Positions 18,708 to 27,951 are shown, counted from the stretch's first letter. The stretch: DNA of 64,000 nucleotides from CAYOBW01 sp964402115 (GCA_964402115.1 CAYOBW010000002.1:32486-96485), one strand, 5' to 3'. The notes: a model not told the origin generated them from the sequence alone. Program-made: numbers and translations.

Positions 18708-20990
18708 CTACTCCACGACAAACGTCTTGCGGAAATAGGTCGTCATCCCTTGCGGCCGATCCCACCCGCGCCACCCGTAGTAGAGCTGGCTCGCGGCCTG
18801 CATGTCCACGTATCCGTTGGGCAGGAACTCCCAGTGACTCATGCGCGGCAGCAGTCCGTCGCCGCCGTGTCGCACCGCCGGCGCCCACGCCACGCTCGTA
18901 TCGCCCGCCGCCCGCGGCCACGTCGCCGGCTTGCTGCGAGCGCACTCCCACGTCGCGTCGGTGTGGAAGTCCAACTTGTGCGTGCGCACGTGAACGGAAA
19001 CCCACGGGATCGGCAGCACCGGCGTGACTTCCAGCGTCACCTCGTGCGGCCCCGGCTGGATCTGCGAGGGGAAGACCGCCATCTCGATGTCGCTGTTGCC
19101 GTGTCCCAGGTAACGACCATCCAGGTAGAGCCGGTACTGCGCGTTGATATGGGCGCCTATGAGCACGCCATCCGCGTGGCGGCCAAACCAGAGCAGCGTC
19201 TCCGCCTGCAAGGCCACGGGCGACTTGTCCTGGCGGGCCGCCAGCGCGGCGTAGTCCGCCTCCACCGCCTCAAACCCCTCCAGCTTCTCGCGATACGCCA
19301 GGGCCCGCAGCTGCAGCAGCGGATTCAAGTGCGACTTCGGAAACCGCTCGATGTATGCCAGACACCGCTCACGAGCCTCGGCGTGGTGGTCAATCCGGTC
19401 CAGCTCGAACAGGTGCGCCATGATGGCGGGCTTCTCCATCGGGTCGGCCGGCGGCACGCGCGGCGCGCCAGGCGTGTCGAGCTGCGTGCCCGCCGCAGCC
19501 GGCGTCGTCTGGTACCAGTAGGCGACACTGGAAAGGTAGCCCTGGGAGGCGTTGGCCTCACCGAACTCGAAGCTCATGTCGAACTGCCGCTCGAACGGCA
19601 CCTTGTCCGGCACATGGAAACGGTACTGATCGGTGCGGATGGGCGCTTTCTCGACCAAGCCCTGCAGGGGCAGGTCATAAAGTCCGGTGTAGTACCAGCC
19701 GCCGTTGAAGTAGTCCTCCAACCCCGTCCCACGCCAGGCCGGCTCCTCCTCCCCATCCACGCGAATCGTCTCGTCCCCCTCCAGAATCTTCCACTCCTGG
19801 TCGAGGCTGACCGCCGTGAGGAAGCACCCGACGAAGTGCCCTGCCCCGTTCGCGCGCAGGACCGTGTGGGGCGCCTTCGGCGAGAGAGACTGATTCCAGG
19901 TCGCATGCAGGTAACGGAGGGAACGGCCGGCTGGCCACGAATCCATGCGGACCGCCGTGGTCACGTTCACCGGCGTCCGTCCGTCGTTGCGCAACTCAGC
20001 CTTCACGGAACGGGCGAAGGGCATGGGCAGGCGGCAGATGTAGGTGTCGTTCACGCGCCCCAGCGGCAACGCTCCGAAAGCGCGGTAGTGGTAAGCGTTC
20101 CCAAAGAAATCGCCCAGGGGCACGTTGATGCTCGGCGCCGGAGCCCCGTCCCACGTCACCCGCAAGGTCAGCTCGCGCAGCAGCCGCTCGCGCGCGAGGA
20201 TGGAGACCTCCGGCGCGCAACTCAGCTTGACGGTGAACGCAACCACTTGCGCCGGCCCGGACTGCTCGAGCCAGGTATGGCGGGTGCCGGGAGCCAGCGG
20301 GAAGGTTTGTGGTGAGGCGCAAGCCGCCGACGCCGCAGCCAGCGCTTCGTCCTTGTGCCGCCAGGCCTCGTTGACGGCAACCAGATGTGCCTGCTGCTCC
20401 GGTGCCAGGGTGGCCGGAAAACTCGTCACGGGCGTGCCGCGGGGATAGACCTCGTGCACCACCTGGTAGTACTGCCGCGCATTCGGGTCCCAGCCGTCGG
20501 GTTCGATCGCGATGCGCAGCGACCGGGCGAACGGCAGGGGCAGGTAGCTGTAGTAGCCGCTGCTCACGAGGTTGCAGAGCGGAGGCAGGCAGGGCGAACG
20601 ACCGCCAAAGATCTCATCCGTCGTGCCCGAGAGCCGGGCCGTAGCCTCGCCATCGAAGAAGAAATGCCACCGCCGGGCGCGGATGCTGGTCATCCAGAGC
20701 CGCCGCACACATCCGGGCCCTTGCAGATCGACGACAGCCACCAGGCCGCCAGGCGGCGGTTGCGTCCACCGTGCCCAATCGGAATTGCCCCCCGTACGGT
20801 CGTAGGAGGATGCCATGACCATGCGACCGTGGGGCCCCTGCACCATGGCCGTCACGTTGGTCAAATCGGCGAGGGTCGTGTCGAAATCCACCGCCGGTCC
20901 GGAACCGGACGGCGGACGACAACCCGCCAACCCCAGAAGTGCCAGCGCGGCACCCCACACCAAGTGACGCCTTGCCTGGTTGCCATGCAT
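18708..20990 (-). CDS. DUF2961 lipoprotein
   Basis: Exported protein of 760 residues with a lipobox (LLGLAGC, Cys24), so probably anchored to a membrane facing the periplasm or outside. Residues about 35-420 form the DUF2961 beta-sandwich module; landmarks are GPGCVRRLWMTS, FFFDGEATARLSG, PLGDFFGN and GTGLEDYFNGGWYY. DUF2961 proteins have been linked to glycoside hydrolysis (GH172, which degrades difructose anhydride and arabinan/fructan chains). A C-terminal extension of about 200 residues ends in a second sandwich-like module (TLEVTPVLPIPWVSVHVRTH). Start ATG 20990 follows GAGAGGG. The stop is four bases beyond the converging methyltransferase stop. Confidence 0.82.
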   Translation of the reverse strand: MHGNQARRHLVWGAALALLGLAGCRPPSGSGPAVDFDTTLADLTNVTAMVQGPHGRMVMASSYDRTGGNSDWARWTQPPPGGLVAVVDLQGPGCVRRLWMTSIRARRWHFFFDGEATARLSGTTDEIFGGRSPCLPPLCNLVSSGYYSYLPLPFARSLRIAIEPDGWDPNARQYYQVVHEVYPRGTPVTSFPATLAPEQQAHLVAVNEAWRHKDEALAAASAACASPQTFPLAPGTRHTWLEQSGPAQVVAFTVKLSCAPEVSILARERLLRELTLRVTWDGAPAPSINVPLGDFFGNAYHYRAFGALPLGRVNDTYICRLPMPFARSVKAELRNDGRTPVNVTTAVRMDSWPAGRSLRYLHATWNQSLSPKAPHTVLRANGAGHFVGCFLTAVSLDQEWKILEGDETIRVDGEEEPAWRGTGLEDYFNGGWYYTGLYDLPLQGLVEKAPIRTDQYRFHVPDKVPFERQFDMSFEFGEANASQGYLSSVAYWYQTTPAAAGTQLDTPGAPRVPPADPMEKPAIMAHLFELDRIDHHAEARERCLAYIERFPKSHLNPLLQLRALAYREKLEGFEAVEADYAALAARQDKSPVALQAETLLWFGRHADGVLIGAHINAQYRLYLDGRYLGHGNSDIEMAVFPSQIQPGPHEVTLEVTPVLPIPWVSVHVRTHKLDFHTDATWECARSKPATWPRAAGDTSVAWAPAVRHGGDGLLPRMSHWEFLPNGYVDMQAASQLYYGWRGWDRPQGMTTYFRKTFVVE

Positions 20991-21032
20991 GCTATGTCCC
21001 TCTCTTGCCTCTTCCCTTGAATACCCCGGCCA

Positions 21033-21113
21033 CGGAGGCCCGCAGCCCTCCACGGCACGCCTGCCGCCACGCGGCTCTCATGCCACCTGGAGGGGCGACG
21101 GCCTCGGCACCCC
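21033..21113. repeat. Dispersed GC-rich repeat, copy 1
   Basis: About 80 bases here match 25202-25280 at roughly 80 percent by eye, including the shared core GCGGCTCTCATGCC and GGAGGGGCGACGGCCTCGGC. It lies between the wecB and DUF2961 genes. Copies in two gaps point to a genome-wide intergenic repeat family. Confidence 0.6.
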
Positions 21114-21142
21114 GTGGCATCCCTGCCACTCATGCCCCGGCC

Positions 21143-22228
21143 TCACCCCGCGGATTCACGCTTGAGTATGTCGGCGATGCGTCCGGCCGCGTCGCCGGCG
21201 CCGTAGAAGGCGGGGCGGTGCGCCCCCGCGGGGGGACCCGCCGCGAGCAGGGCCTGAGCCACGCTGCCGGCTTCGGCCGGCGCCAAACGATTCCAGCCCG
21301 CCGTGACCGTCTCCACCCACTCCGTCGTGTCGCGCACCGTGACGCACGGCACACCATGGAAAAAAGCCTCTTTCTGCACGCCGCCGCTGTCTGTCAGAAT
21401 CACCCGCGCCGCGGCTTCGAGCCGCACCATGTCCAGGTAGCCCACGGGCTCGCACAAGCGCAGGCGCGGCTCTGCCTCCAGCCGTGCCAGCCAGCCACCC
21501 CGCTCCAAGCACTTCCGCACCCGTGGATGGGCCGGAAAAACCACCGGTAGCCCGCAACCCAGCAACCCGTTCACGATCCCCGCCAACCGGTCGGGCGCGT
21601 CGGTGTTGAAGTCGCGGTGAATCGTGGCCAGCACGAAGGCGCCGGGCGTCACGCGCAACCGTTCGAGCACGGTGCTGACCGCCGCCGCGCGCGCCCCGAA
21701 CCGGAGAACGGCGTCGTACATGACATCGCCCACCAGCACCACCCCCGCCGTGATGCCCTCGCGCGACAGGTTGTCGACCGCCGTCGCCGTCGGGCAGAAG
21801 AGCCAGCGCGAGAGGTGATCCGCCACGACCCGGTTGACCTCCTCCGGCATGCGCCGATCGAAGCTCCGCAAACCCGCCTCCACGTGCGCCACGGGCAGCC
21901 GCAGCTTCGCCGCCGCCAGCGCACCGGACAGCGTGGCATTCGTGTCCCCGTAGACCAGCACCGCGTCCGGACGCTCGGACAGGCAGAGCCGCTCCAGCCC
22001 GGTCAACGCACCCGCCGTCTGCGCGGCATGACTGCCCGACCCCACCCCCAGGTTGTGGGCCGGCGCGGGGATGCCCAATTCCGCGAAGAAGACCTCGGAC
22101 ATGCCGGCGTCATAGTGCTGTCCGGTATGCACCATGACCTCCTCCACCCCAGCCTCCCGCAGCGCCTGCGTCACCACAGCCGCCTTCACGAACTGCGGGC
22201 GGGCGCCCACCACAGACAGCACCTTCAT
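21143..22228 (-). CDS. wecB: UDP-N-acetylglucosamine 2-epimerase (non-hydrolysing)
   Basis: Interconverts UDP-GlcNAc and UDP-ManNAc, a precursor for ManNAc-derived surface sugars; 361 residues, usual length. Landmarks: VVGARPQFVKAA (residues 5-16), HTGQHYDAGMSEVFF, VYGDTNATLSGALAAAK, HVEAGLRSFDRRMPEEVNR, ATIHRDFN and the UDP-binding LTDSGGVQKEAFFHGVPCVTVRDTTEW. The catalytic Asp/Glu/His residues of the family are present. The ATG overlaps the stop of the upstream YfhO gene in ATGA, so translation is coupled. Its product would be a fitting substrate for the acetamidino trio at 26.8-29.4 kb. Confidence 0.95.
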   Translation of the reverse strand: MKVLSVVGARPQFVKAAVVTQALREAGVEEVMVHTGQHYDAGMSEVFFAELGIPAPAHNLGVGSGSHAAQTAGALTGLERLCLSERPDAVLVYGDTNATLSGALAAAKLRLPVAHVEAGLRSFDRRMPEEVNRVVADHLSRWLFCPTATAVDNLSREGITAGVVLVGDVMYDAVLRFGARAAAVSTVLERLRVTPGAFVLATIHRDFNTDAPDRLAGIVNGLLGCGLPVVFPAHPRVRKCLERGGWLARLEAEPRLRLCEPVGYLDMVRLEAAARVILTDSGGVQKEAFFHGVPCVTVRDTTEWVETVTAGWNRLAPAEAGSVAQALLAAGPPAGAHRPAFYGAGDAAGRIADILKRESAG

Positions 22229-24804
22229 GCCGCGGCCCCCTCCCCGGTCGCGGATGCGACCGGCCGCCGCCGCCAGGCGGCCGCCGCGCGCAGCGCCGTC
22301 CAGGCCAGCAGCAAACCGCAGGCGCTCAGGCTCAGTCCAAAGGCACGCCGGTACGGGTGGTAGTCGAAATCCACCGTGTGCGAACCGGCCGGCACCCGCA
22401 CGGCCCGCATGATGCCGTTGGCGCGGAGCAGCTCCGCCGGCTGCCCATCCACGCCGGCCTTCCAGTTCGCGTCGTACTTGTCGTTCAGCAGCAGGACGCC
22501 CGCTTCGGGCGCGTTCACGCGCACCGTGACGTGCTGCCGCCCGTAGCGCACGATCTCCGCGGGCACGCAGCCGCTGCCCGACTCCCGCGCGCCCGCGCCC
22601 TCGGGCAGCAGCACGGAACGGGCCGGGTTCCAGTCCGGCGCGGCCAGCCGTTTGAGCAGTTCCGCGGCCGGATGGCTCTCCCACGCCGTGTAGAACGCCG
22701 CCCGCGGCAGCGCCCCCTCGAAGCGCACCAGCACGTTGGCGTGCTGCCCGGGCAGCGCCTCGGCCACCATGCCGCTGGCCACGTTGAACAGCAGCACCTG
22801 CCGCATGCCCGGCACCTTCTCGAGGTTGGGCCACTGCGCCGCCGGCAGCGCGATGTACCGGGTGTTGGTCAGCTCCCACAGCCGCAGGATGCTCTGCTGC
22901 ACGGCGCCGAAGAACGCCAGGTAATCCTCGGACAGCTGCGTTTCGGCCGACGGCTCGAGTGTTTCGATGTTATGGTGATAGAGGTTATTCCAGACCGGAT
23001 CGAGCTTGGCGCGCGAGGTGACGTGCCAGGAGAGCCGCCCCTTGAGCGGGTCGCTCTTGATCCGCGCCGCGACGGGGTTGGCGGCGTAGTACGGCGCAAC
23101 GTCGCGCACGTGTACGTAGGGCTTGGCCACCAGGCCCACATCCACGGCCACCGCGGCCAGCACCACCCAGGCCGCCTTGACCACGAACGACGGCGCGAGC
23201 GTGCGCCGGGCTGCCAGTCCGAACAGCGCGGCGGCAACGCCAAAGAGCAGCGCCCCGTGCAGCAGCGCGCCGGTGAGCCGGCCCAGCATCTGCCCGCAGT
23301 CGGGATTGAGACCCAGCCCGTAGTTGTAGCGCGCCAGCTCCTGCCAGTAGCGGAAGAGGCTGTCCTTGGAGAGCCCCGCGCCGGCAGCCCCGACCACCAG
23401 CAGCGCCGCGCACACACCGAGCCCGATGGCGAACCCGCGCGCGTGCGGCAGGGCGCCGCACGCCGGCGCAGCAGCTTCGCCGCGGCCGCCCTTGCGCGCC
23501 GCCGCCCCGCTGCCGGCCGACGCGGCGGCCGGCAGCAGTCCCGCCAGGAAGTTCTCCAGGCCGAACGCAAACAGCCAGGCCACGGCGACCTCGACCAGGT
23601 GCAGGAACTTAATCGGCGCGCGGATGTTCCCAGCCATCGGCAGCATGTAGAACAGCTTGTACACGGGCGTGTAGCGGCCAAGCGCGAGCACCAGCGCCAC
23701 CAGCGCCGCCACGAGCCAGAAACGCACTTCGCTCCGGCGGCCGGCGGACTCCCAGGCCGGCGCCGCGGACCCCTGCCCCGCCCTGCGCCGGAACGCCGCC
23801 GCCACGGCCCAGGCGGCAAACGCCAGCTGCAGCACACCCAGGTAAACGGTGTGCTGACGCAGGTTCAGCAGCCCCTGGTGGTGCTGCTCCCACCCCTTCG
23901 TGCGGCCGACACGGCCCCAGTACGGACCGCTCGGCTCCTGCGTCTCGAAGCCGTAGACGGCGGGCGCCACGAACTCGAGGACCTCTTCGGGCGGCATGCT
24001 CCAGTTCGTGGCGAACTCGAACTTCTGTTCCGGCGACTGCTGGGTCAGCTCCTGCCGCTGCGGCAGGCGGGAGCCGAAGGCCCAGCCAAACTGCGCCACC
24101 GCCACACCGCCGAATACCACGCCCGCGAGCAGCACACCGCCGACCAACTGGAGCGCCCAGGCCCCCCGCCGCTCGGCGGGCCAGGTCACGACCAGCTTGA
24201 ACACCCCGTAAGCCACCGCCAGCAACCCGTAGAGCAACATGACGTCGGGTTGCCCGGCTAGCCCGAACCCGGCGCAGAGCCCGGCCAGGGCGAAATGGTA
24301 CAGCGAGCGGCGTTCGATGGCGCGATCCAGGCAGCCGAACATAAAGACCGCGTAAGGCGTCATGTCGAACATGCCCTTGTGCCCGGCGGAGATGAGCGTG
24401 AAGAGATAGCCCGAGAAGGCCAGGGCGAGGGACGGAATCCAGACGGTCAGCCCACGCAGCCCGCGCCCGGCGAGGAAGTAGGCCCCGGCGAGGAAGAGCA
24501 GCAGCGTGTCCAGCATGTAGACGGCGATATGGTAGGCCAGCGGCGGGAGCAGCATCTCGAGCACCCGGCTTGGATGGAACGGCCGGCCCCCCTGCCCGAT
24601 CCCCAGCACGTCCTCGGTCCACATACCGGTGAAAAGCTCGGACACTCGCTGATGATGGTCTACGGCGTAGATCGGCGCGCCATCCGGCGAGAAATGCGAG
24701 TAGCCCGAGAAGACCGGCTCCCAGAACACGACCAATGCCACCAGCGCGAAGGCCGCCGGTCCCACCCATTTCGGCCAAACGGCCGCGCGAGCGTCTTGCT
24801 TCAT
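22225..24804 (-). CDS. YfhO-family polytopic membrane protein (GT-C-like)
   Basis: Large inner-membrane protein of 859 residues with about a dozen transmembrane helices and large extracytoplasmic loops, ending in a soluble domain and a final helix. YfhO landmarks: FWEPVFSGYSHFSPDGAP near the N-terminus, the acidic-residue loop after helix 1 (DHHQRVSE), and the C-terminal MRAVRVPAGSHTVDFDYHP just before the last helix. Family members resemble GT-C glycosyltransferases that use lipid-linked sugars, and some attach sugars to lipoteichoic acid. Overlaps wecB by four bases. I chose ATG 24804; an upstream ATG at 24852 has AAGGAG closer to it and could also be used (16 more residues). Confidence 0.8.
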   Translation of the reverse strand: MKQDARAAVWPKWVGPAAFALVALVVFWEPVFSGYSHFSPDGAPIYAVDHHQRVSELFTGMWTEDVLGIGQGGRPFHPSRVLEMLLPPLAYHIAVYMLDTLLLFLAGAYFLAGRGLRGLTVWIPSLALAFSGYLFTLISAGHKGMFDMTPYAVFMFGCLDRAIERRSLYHFALAGLCAGFGLAGQPDVMLLYGLLAVAYGVFKLVVTWPAERRGAWALQLVGGVLLAGVVFGGVAVAQFGWAFGSRLPQRQELTQQSPEQKFEFATNWSMPPEEVLEFVAPAVYGFETQEPSGPYWGRVGRTKGWEQHHQGLLNLRQHTVYLGVLQLAFAAWAVAAAFRRRAGQGSAAPAWESAGRRSEVRFWLVAALVALVLALGRYTPVYKLFYMLPMAGNIRAPIKFLHLVEVAVAWLFAFGLENFLAGLLPAAASAGSGAAARKGGRGEAAAPACGALPHARGFAIGLGVCAALLVVGAAGAGLSKDSLFRYWQELARYNYGLGLNPDCGQMLGRLTGALLHGALLFGVAAALFGLAARRTLAPSFVVKAAWVVLAAVAVDVGLVAKPYVHVRDVAPYYAANPVAARIKSDPLKGRLSWHVTSRAKLDPVWNNLYHHNIETLEPSAETQLSEDYLAFFGAVQQSILRLWELTNTRYIALPAAQWPNLEKVPGMRQVLLFNVASGMVAEALPGQHANVLVRFEGALPRAAFYTAWESHPAAELLKRLAAPDWNPARSVLLPEGAGARESGSGCVPAEIVRYGRQHVTVRVNAPEAGVLLLNDKYDANWKAGVDGQPAELLRANGIMRAVRVPAGSHTVDFDYHPYRRAFGLSLSACGLLLAWTALRAAAAWRRRPVASATGEGAAA

Positions 24805-25070
24805 AGTGACAAGACGGTAGCCGGGATGGGAGGCAGCGTCAAGTCGCGCCATGGGCTCCTTGATCCGCGCGGAAGCGTCGCTGCAAACAGGCGGCTCGAC
24901 GGAGTCTCGCCCTCCCGGGGACCGCAGATTGACGAATACTGAACCGCAGAATGTCGAAGTCAATCAGGTTCATGAACAACTTGCTCTTTATAGCAGTTCT
25001 GAACCTATAAGGCGCCAATGGGGGAGAGCGACGCTCTGCGGAGCCGTGCCGGTTGGGTATGTGGAGAGCA

Positions 25071-25136
25071 TCGTCGTCCTCGTCCTCGTCCACGTCCTCG
25101 AAGAGGATGCCGGGGGGAATCGAGGACGAGAACGAG
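25071..25136. repeat. Inverted CGTCCTCG / CGAGGACG array
   Basis: A tract of CGTCCTCGTCCTCG units is followed about 20 bases later by CGAGGACGAGAACGAG in inverse orientation, so the two halves can pair. The same hexamer arrays flank the four-helix-bundle gene at 50.6-51.2 kb and recur at 25318-25368. Confidence 0.6.
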
Positions 25137-25201
25137 TGTGGATGCGCAGGGTCGGGCGGCCCTTGGGACGCACGATCCCGCGCCCCCCTGCCTCCCGGCC
25201 G

Positions 25202-25280
25202 CGGAGCCCGCGGCCCTCCAGGCATGCCTGACGCAAGGCGGCTCTCATGCCTCTGGAGGGGCGACGGCCTCGGCGCCCGG
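25202..25280. repeat. Dispersed GC-rich repeat, copy 2
   Basis: Second copy of the element at 21033-21113, same orientation, with the same GCGGCTCTCATGCC and GGAGGGGCGACGGCCTCGGC cores. Confidence 0.6.
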
Positions 25281-25632
25281 CGGTTTGCAGCGATGGTCGA
25301 ATTCCAGAGGGCGGGTTTCGAGGACGAGGACCGTTCGCTGCGCTCACTGAGGACGAGGACGATGCGGCGCGGGATCGCGAGGCGTGTGGCGTTCCGGTGT
25401 TGGCACACAATGGCACACGATGGCACACGGCCGCAGGGAAACAAATCATTCTGAGTTGCTGTAACCATTTCTTCCATAATCGCTTGCGTCGCCTCCTGAC
25501 GAAATTCCGTGCCGACCGTGTGCCATTGCAGATCCTACCTGGCTGATTGACTCCAGTGGGAACCATCGGTTGCTGGGTGCTGGAACGGACTGGCGGAACT
25601 TTCACTCACCACGGAAGCACGGAGAGGAGGGT

Positions 25633-25710
25633 GCGTGAATGCGGCTCCGCTTGCAGCCTGCGTGCATGCTGCGATAGACACGACACACGCAAGCGAAGAC
25701 GCATTCACGC
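25633..25710. repeat. Long imperfect palindrome (MITE-like)
   Basis: Arms of 22 bases (GCGTGAATGCGGCTCCGCTT and on; partner at 25689-25710) pair at 20 of 22 positions around a 34-base loop. No gene is inside. Looks like a small non-autonomous hairpin element. Confidence 0.5.
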
Positions 25711-25859
25711 AGCAGCGATGGGGAGGAGAAGAGGAGGCGCATGGAATTGACCGGGTGCCGAGTCGGCCTGCTGATCAACTTCAATGTCCCCGTCCTCAAG
25801 TATGGCATCAAACGCATGGTCCTGAGAGAACAACAACCTCTTCCTCTCCGCGCAAGCCG

Positions 25860-25945
25860 TTCGCGCAAAGCCGAAACTGGCGACTTGCGCCTGCGATAGA
25901 GCCAAGTTTGGACTAGGAGCGTCACCAGTCTCGGCTTTGCGCGAA
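25860..25945. repeat. Long palindrome (MITE-like)
   Basis: A 25-base arm at 25860-25884 (starting TTCGCGCAAAGCCGA) pairs with 25921-25945 at 23 of 25 positions; the loop is 36 bases and has no gene. Same architecture as the neighbour at 25633-25710 but a different sequence. Confidence 0.55.
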
Positions 25946-26162
25946 CCTCCTGGCACCGTTTCGCTACTCCGTGTTTCCGTGCCCCGTGGTGCGTCCTCGG
26001 CAGACCACACGCTGGCGCTGCGCTTGAGTCGATCAGCCAGACAGCTTCCAGATTCAGCAATACCTGTTGATTTTGTTGCGTTGGGTAGAGGGACGTATGT
26101 ATCGGATCACAGGCCGACCACCGGTCGTGGAGGCTACGAAGCGAAACACAGGAGAGAACACC

Positions 26163-26630
26163 ATGAGCGAGATCACGGCAGACGAAACCACCGAACCGAA
26201 GATGGTGCTGACCACGCGACACCAGAAGCTGGCGGGAGCACTTGTGGTCGATCCCGACATTCAAGCGGCGTGCAAGACCGCCGGCGTGGGACGCTCGACG
26301 GCCCATCGATGGCTGAGACATCCCGCGTTTCGCGACGAGCTCGCGCGCCAGCGTGACGCCGCTCTTTCACATGCCTTTGACTCAGTCAAGACGCACGCCT
26401 GTCGGGCGATGACGGAGCTGGCGCGGCTGTTGGACTCGAAAGACGATCGCCTGCGCCGGTTGGTCTGCAATGACATTCTCGGCCACGCGCTGAGGGTTCG
26501 GGAACTGGAGGACATCGAGCGCCGCCTCGTCACACTGGAAAGGGCGCTCAAAGACAAGGAAAGGGGAAGAGACCATGAAGACACAGGGTACGCGGTTGAA
26601 GGCGCTGGAGCAGAAGGCCCCGCCGACTGA
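26163..26630 (+). CDS. Small HTH protein resembling phage terminase small subunit
   Basis: 155 residues. The N-terminal third has a helix-turn-helix that resembles terminase small-subunit and phBC6A51-type proteins: QKLAGALVVDPDIQAACKTAGVGRSTAHRWLRHPAFRDEL (split here as the region about residues 19-60). The rest is helical, with a coiled coil (LEDIERRLVTLERALKDKE). ATG 26163 follows AGGAGAGAACACC. Overlaps the next small gene by 56 bases in another frame. No portal, large terminase or capsid gene is near, so this is an orphan pair: either phage debris or a domesticated DNA-binding protein. Function unknown. Confidence 0.6.
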   Translation: MSEITADETTEPKMVLTTRHQKLAGALVVDPDIQAACKTAGVGRSTAHRWLRHPAFRDELARQRDAALSHAFDSVKTHACRAMTELARLLDSKDDRLRRLVCNDILGHALRVRELEDIERRLVTLERALKDKERGRDHEDTGYAVEGAGAEGPAD

Positions 26631-26790
26631 ACGGCAATTCATTGCGTGGGCACACAATCCCTGGACGCCGGCACAGATGGCGAAGGCCATGCGCGAGGAA
26701 CCGGAACGCCGGATATTCTGGCGGTCGCTGATTGAGGACGCGGGGGCCCCCGACCGGAGAACCGCAGATAACGCAGATGATCGCAGATAG
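26575..26790 (+). CDS. Small hypothetical protein paired with the HTH protein
   Basis: 71 residues, starting inside the 3' end of the HTH gene after a good GGGGAAGAG ribosome-binding site. Begins MKTQGTRLKALEQKAPPTER, a coiled-coil-like helix, then a Trp-containing segment (FIAWAHNPWTPAQMAKAM). The last residues (DRRTADNADDRR) come from a repeat-like AACCGCAGATAACGCAGATG tract that is also seen at 44269-44292, so the C-terminus may be extended by inserted repeat. No known function. Confidence 0.5.
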   Translation: MKTQGTRLKALEQKAPPTERQFIAWAHNPWTPAQMAKAMREEPERRIFWRSLIEDAGAPDRRTADNADDRR

Positions 26791-26814
26791 GGTGTTCCGG
26801 AATGACATGCGGGC

Positions 26815-27951
26815 CTACGACATGCTCTTGAAGCGGTTTTCCTTGCCACGCAGGCGGGAACGGAGGGAGAAGAGGAAATCCAGCAACCGCTCCTGGGACG
26901 GGTAGGCGGCGTGCGGCACGGGCGGCGAGCGCATGATCGCGTCGAACTCCGCATCCGAGAAACCCAGCTTCTTGAGCACGTAGGGCTTGTCGTGGCGCAG
27001 CTGCTCGGGATCGTAGGGCGGCTTCTGCAACTCCTCCAGCGCGTCCGCGCGGGTGAGCTCGCCGTTGCGGATCAGGCTGGAAAGGTGCGCCTTGCGCTTG
27101 TCGATGTTGAACTTCGCCGGCAGGTAATAGGCCTGGTAGAACTTCGTGAAGACCGACTCGTAGTGCTTGCCGCCGTAATAGCGCCAGCCCAACTCGCTCT
27201 CCAGGATTTGCATCGCCCGACGCTTCTGGTAGTTGCAGTGGTTGAGCAGGCGCACGAAGGTGTGCCGGCGCGACAGGGACTGCAGCAGCAGGCGCCCATA
27301 GCTGAAGGTCGGGAAGGAGCGGAGCTTCAGCGTGCCGAACCGTTTCTGGATCGCCTTGAGGTTCTTGAGGTCGAACTTGTAGTAGACCCACTTGGCCGGC
27401 AGGCCGTTCTCCGTGGCCAGGTTGCCGCCCAGCAGGATGTAGCGGATCTTGTGCTTGCGCGCCACGCTGAACATGGCGCCGTAGATCGCCTGGTCGGTGA
27501 GCACCTCGATATCCAGCACGGAAGCCTTGAAGTAGGAGCGTTGGAGGTCCCGGAACTCCTCCCAGTTGATGACGTACGTGTAGTAGTCGAAACCGAGCCG
27601 CTCGATCAACTGGCGGATGTTCTCGACGGCGAGCTCGGAATCCCAGCCGTTGTCGAAATGGACTACCATGGGCCGCAGGCCCAGCTTCTTCGCCAGGTAC
27701 GCCACGTAGGAACTGTCCACGCCGCCGCTGACGCCCAGGAGCGAGTCGTACTCGCGGCCCTTGCCGTAGGCGCGGATCGGCTCCGCCATGGCCTCCAGGC
27801 GGCGCTCGATTTCCGCCTCCGGCACATGCAGGTTGGCGAGCACGGGCTCCATCTGGCGGCAGTAGTGGCAAACCCCCTCGGCGTCGAAGGTGATGAGCGG
27901 ATCGGTCTCATCCATGACGCAGTGCGCGCACTGGCGATTCGCTGTTCCCAT
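26815..27951 (-). CDS. wbpG: N-acetyl sugar amidotransferase (WbpG/PseA-like)
   Basis: ATP-dependent amidotransferase that turns an acetamido group of a nucleotide sugar into an acetamidino group; 378 residues, normal length. N-terminal zinc motif CAHCVMDETDP with CHYC; then the PP-loop GVSGGVDSSYVAYLAK (residues about 80-95) that binds ATP. VVHFDNGWDSELAVENI and LLGGNLATENG are further family landmarks. It is the last gene of a three-gene unit with hisF2 and hisH2, which in Pseudomonas aeruginosa O5 work together on a ManNAc3NAcA-type sugar. ATG 27951 follows AAGGAG. Together with WecB in this region it suggests an amidinated ManNAc-derived residue in the O-chain. Confidence 0.88.
   Translation of the reverse strand: MGTANRQCAHCVMDETDPLITFDAEGVCHYCRQMEPVLANLHVPEAEIERRLEAMAEPIRAYGKGREYDSLLGVSGGVDSSYVAYLAKKLGLRPMVVHFDNGWDSELAVENIRQLIERLGFDYYTYVINWEEFRDLQRSYFKASVLDIEVLTDQAIYGAMFSVARKHKIRYILLGGNLATENGLPAKWVYYKFDLKNLKAIQKRFGTLKLRSFPTFSYGRLLLQSLSRRHTFVRLLNHCNYQKRRAMQILESELGWRYYGGKHYESVFTKFYQAYYLPAKFNIDKRKAHLSSLIRNGELTRADALEELQKPPYDPEQLRHDKPYVLKKLGFSDAEFDAIMRSPPVPHAAYPSQERLLDFLFSLRSRLRGKENRFKSMS

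Larger units (their letters stand above)
24805..26162. other. Repeat-rich gap without convincing genes
   Basis: About 1.36 kb between the divergent YfhO and terminase-like genes. None of the open frames has a ribosome-binding site plus sensible composition. It holds CGTCCTCG/CGAGGACG arrays (25071-25136 and 25318-25368), a copy of the dispersed repeat (25202-25280) and two long imperfect palindromes (25633-25710, 25860-25945). Part may be the decayed remains of mobile DNA. Confidence 0.6.

Noticed and set aside
22357..24261. 634-residue plus-strand frame opposite YfhO
   Set aside because: Antisense shadow; Arg/Gln/His-rich with no recognised domain.
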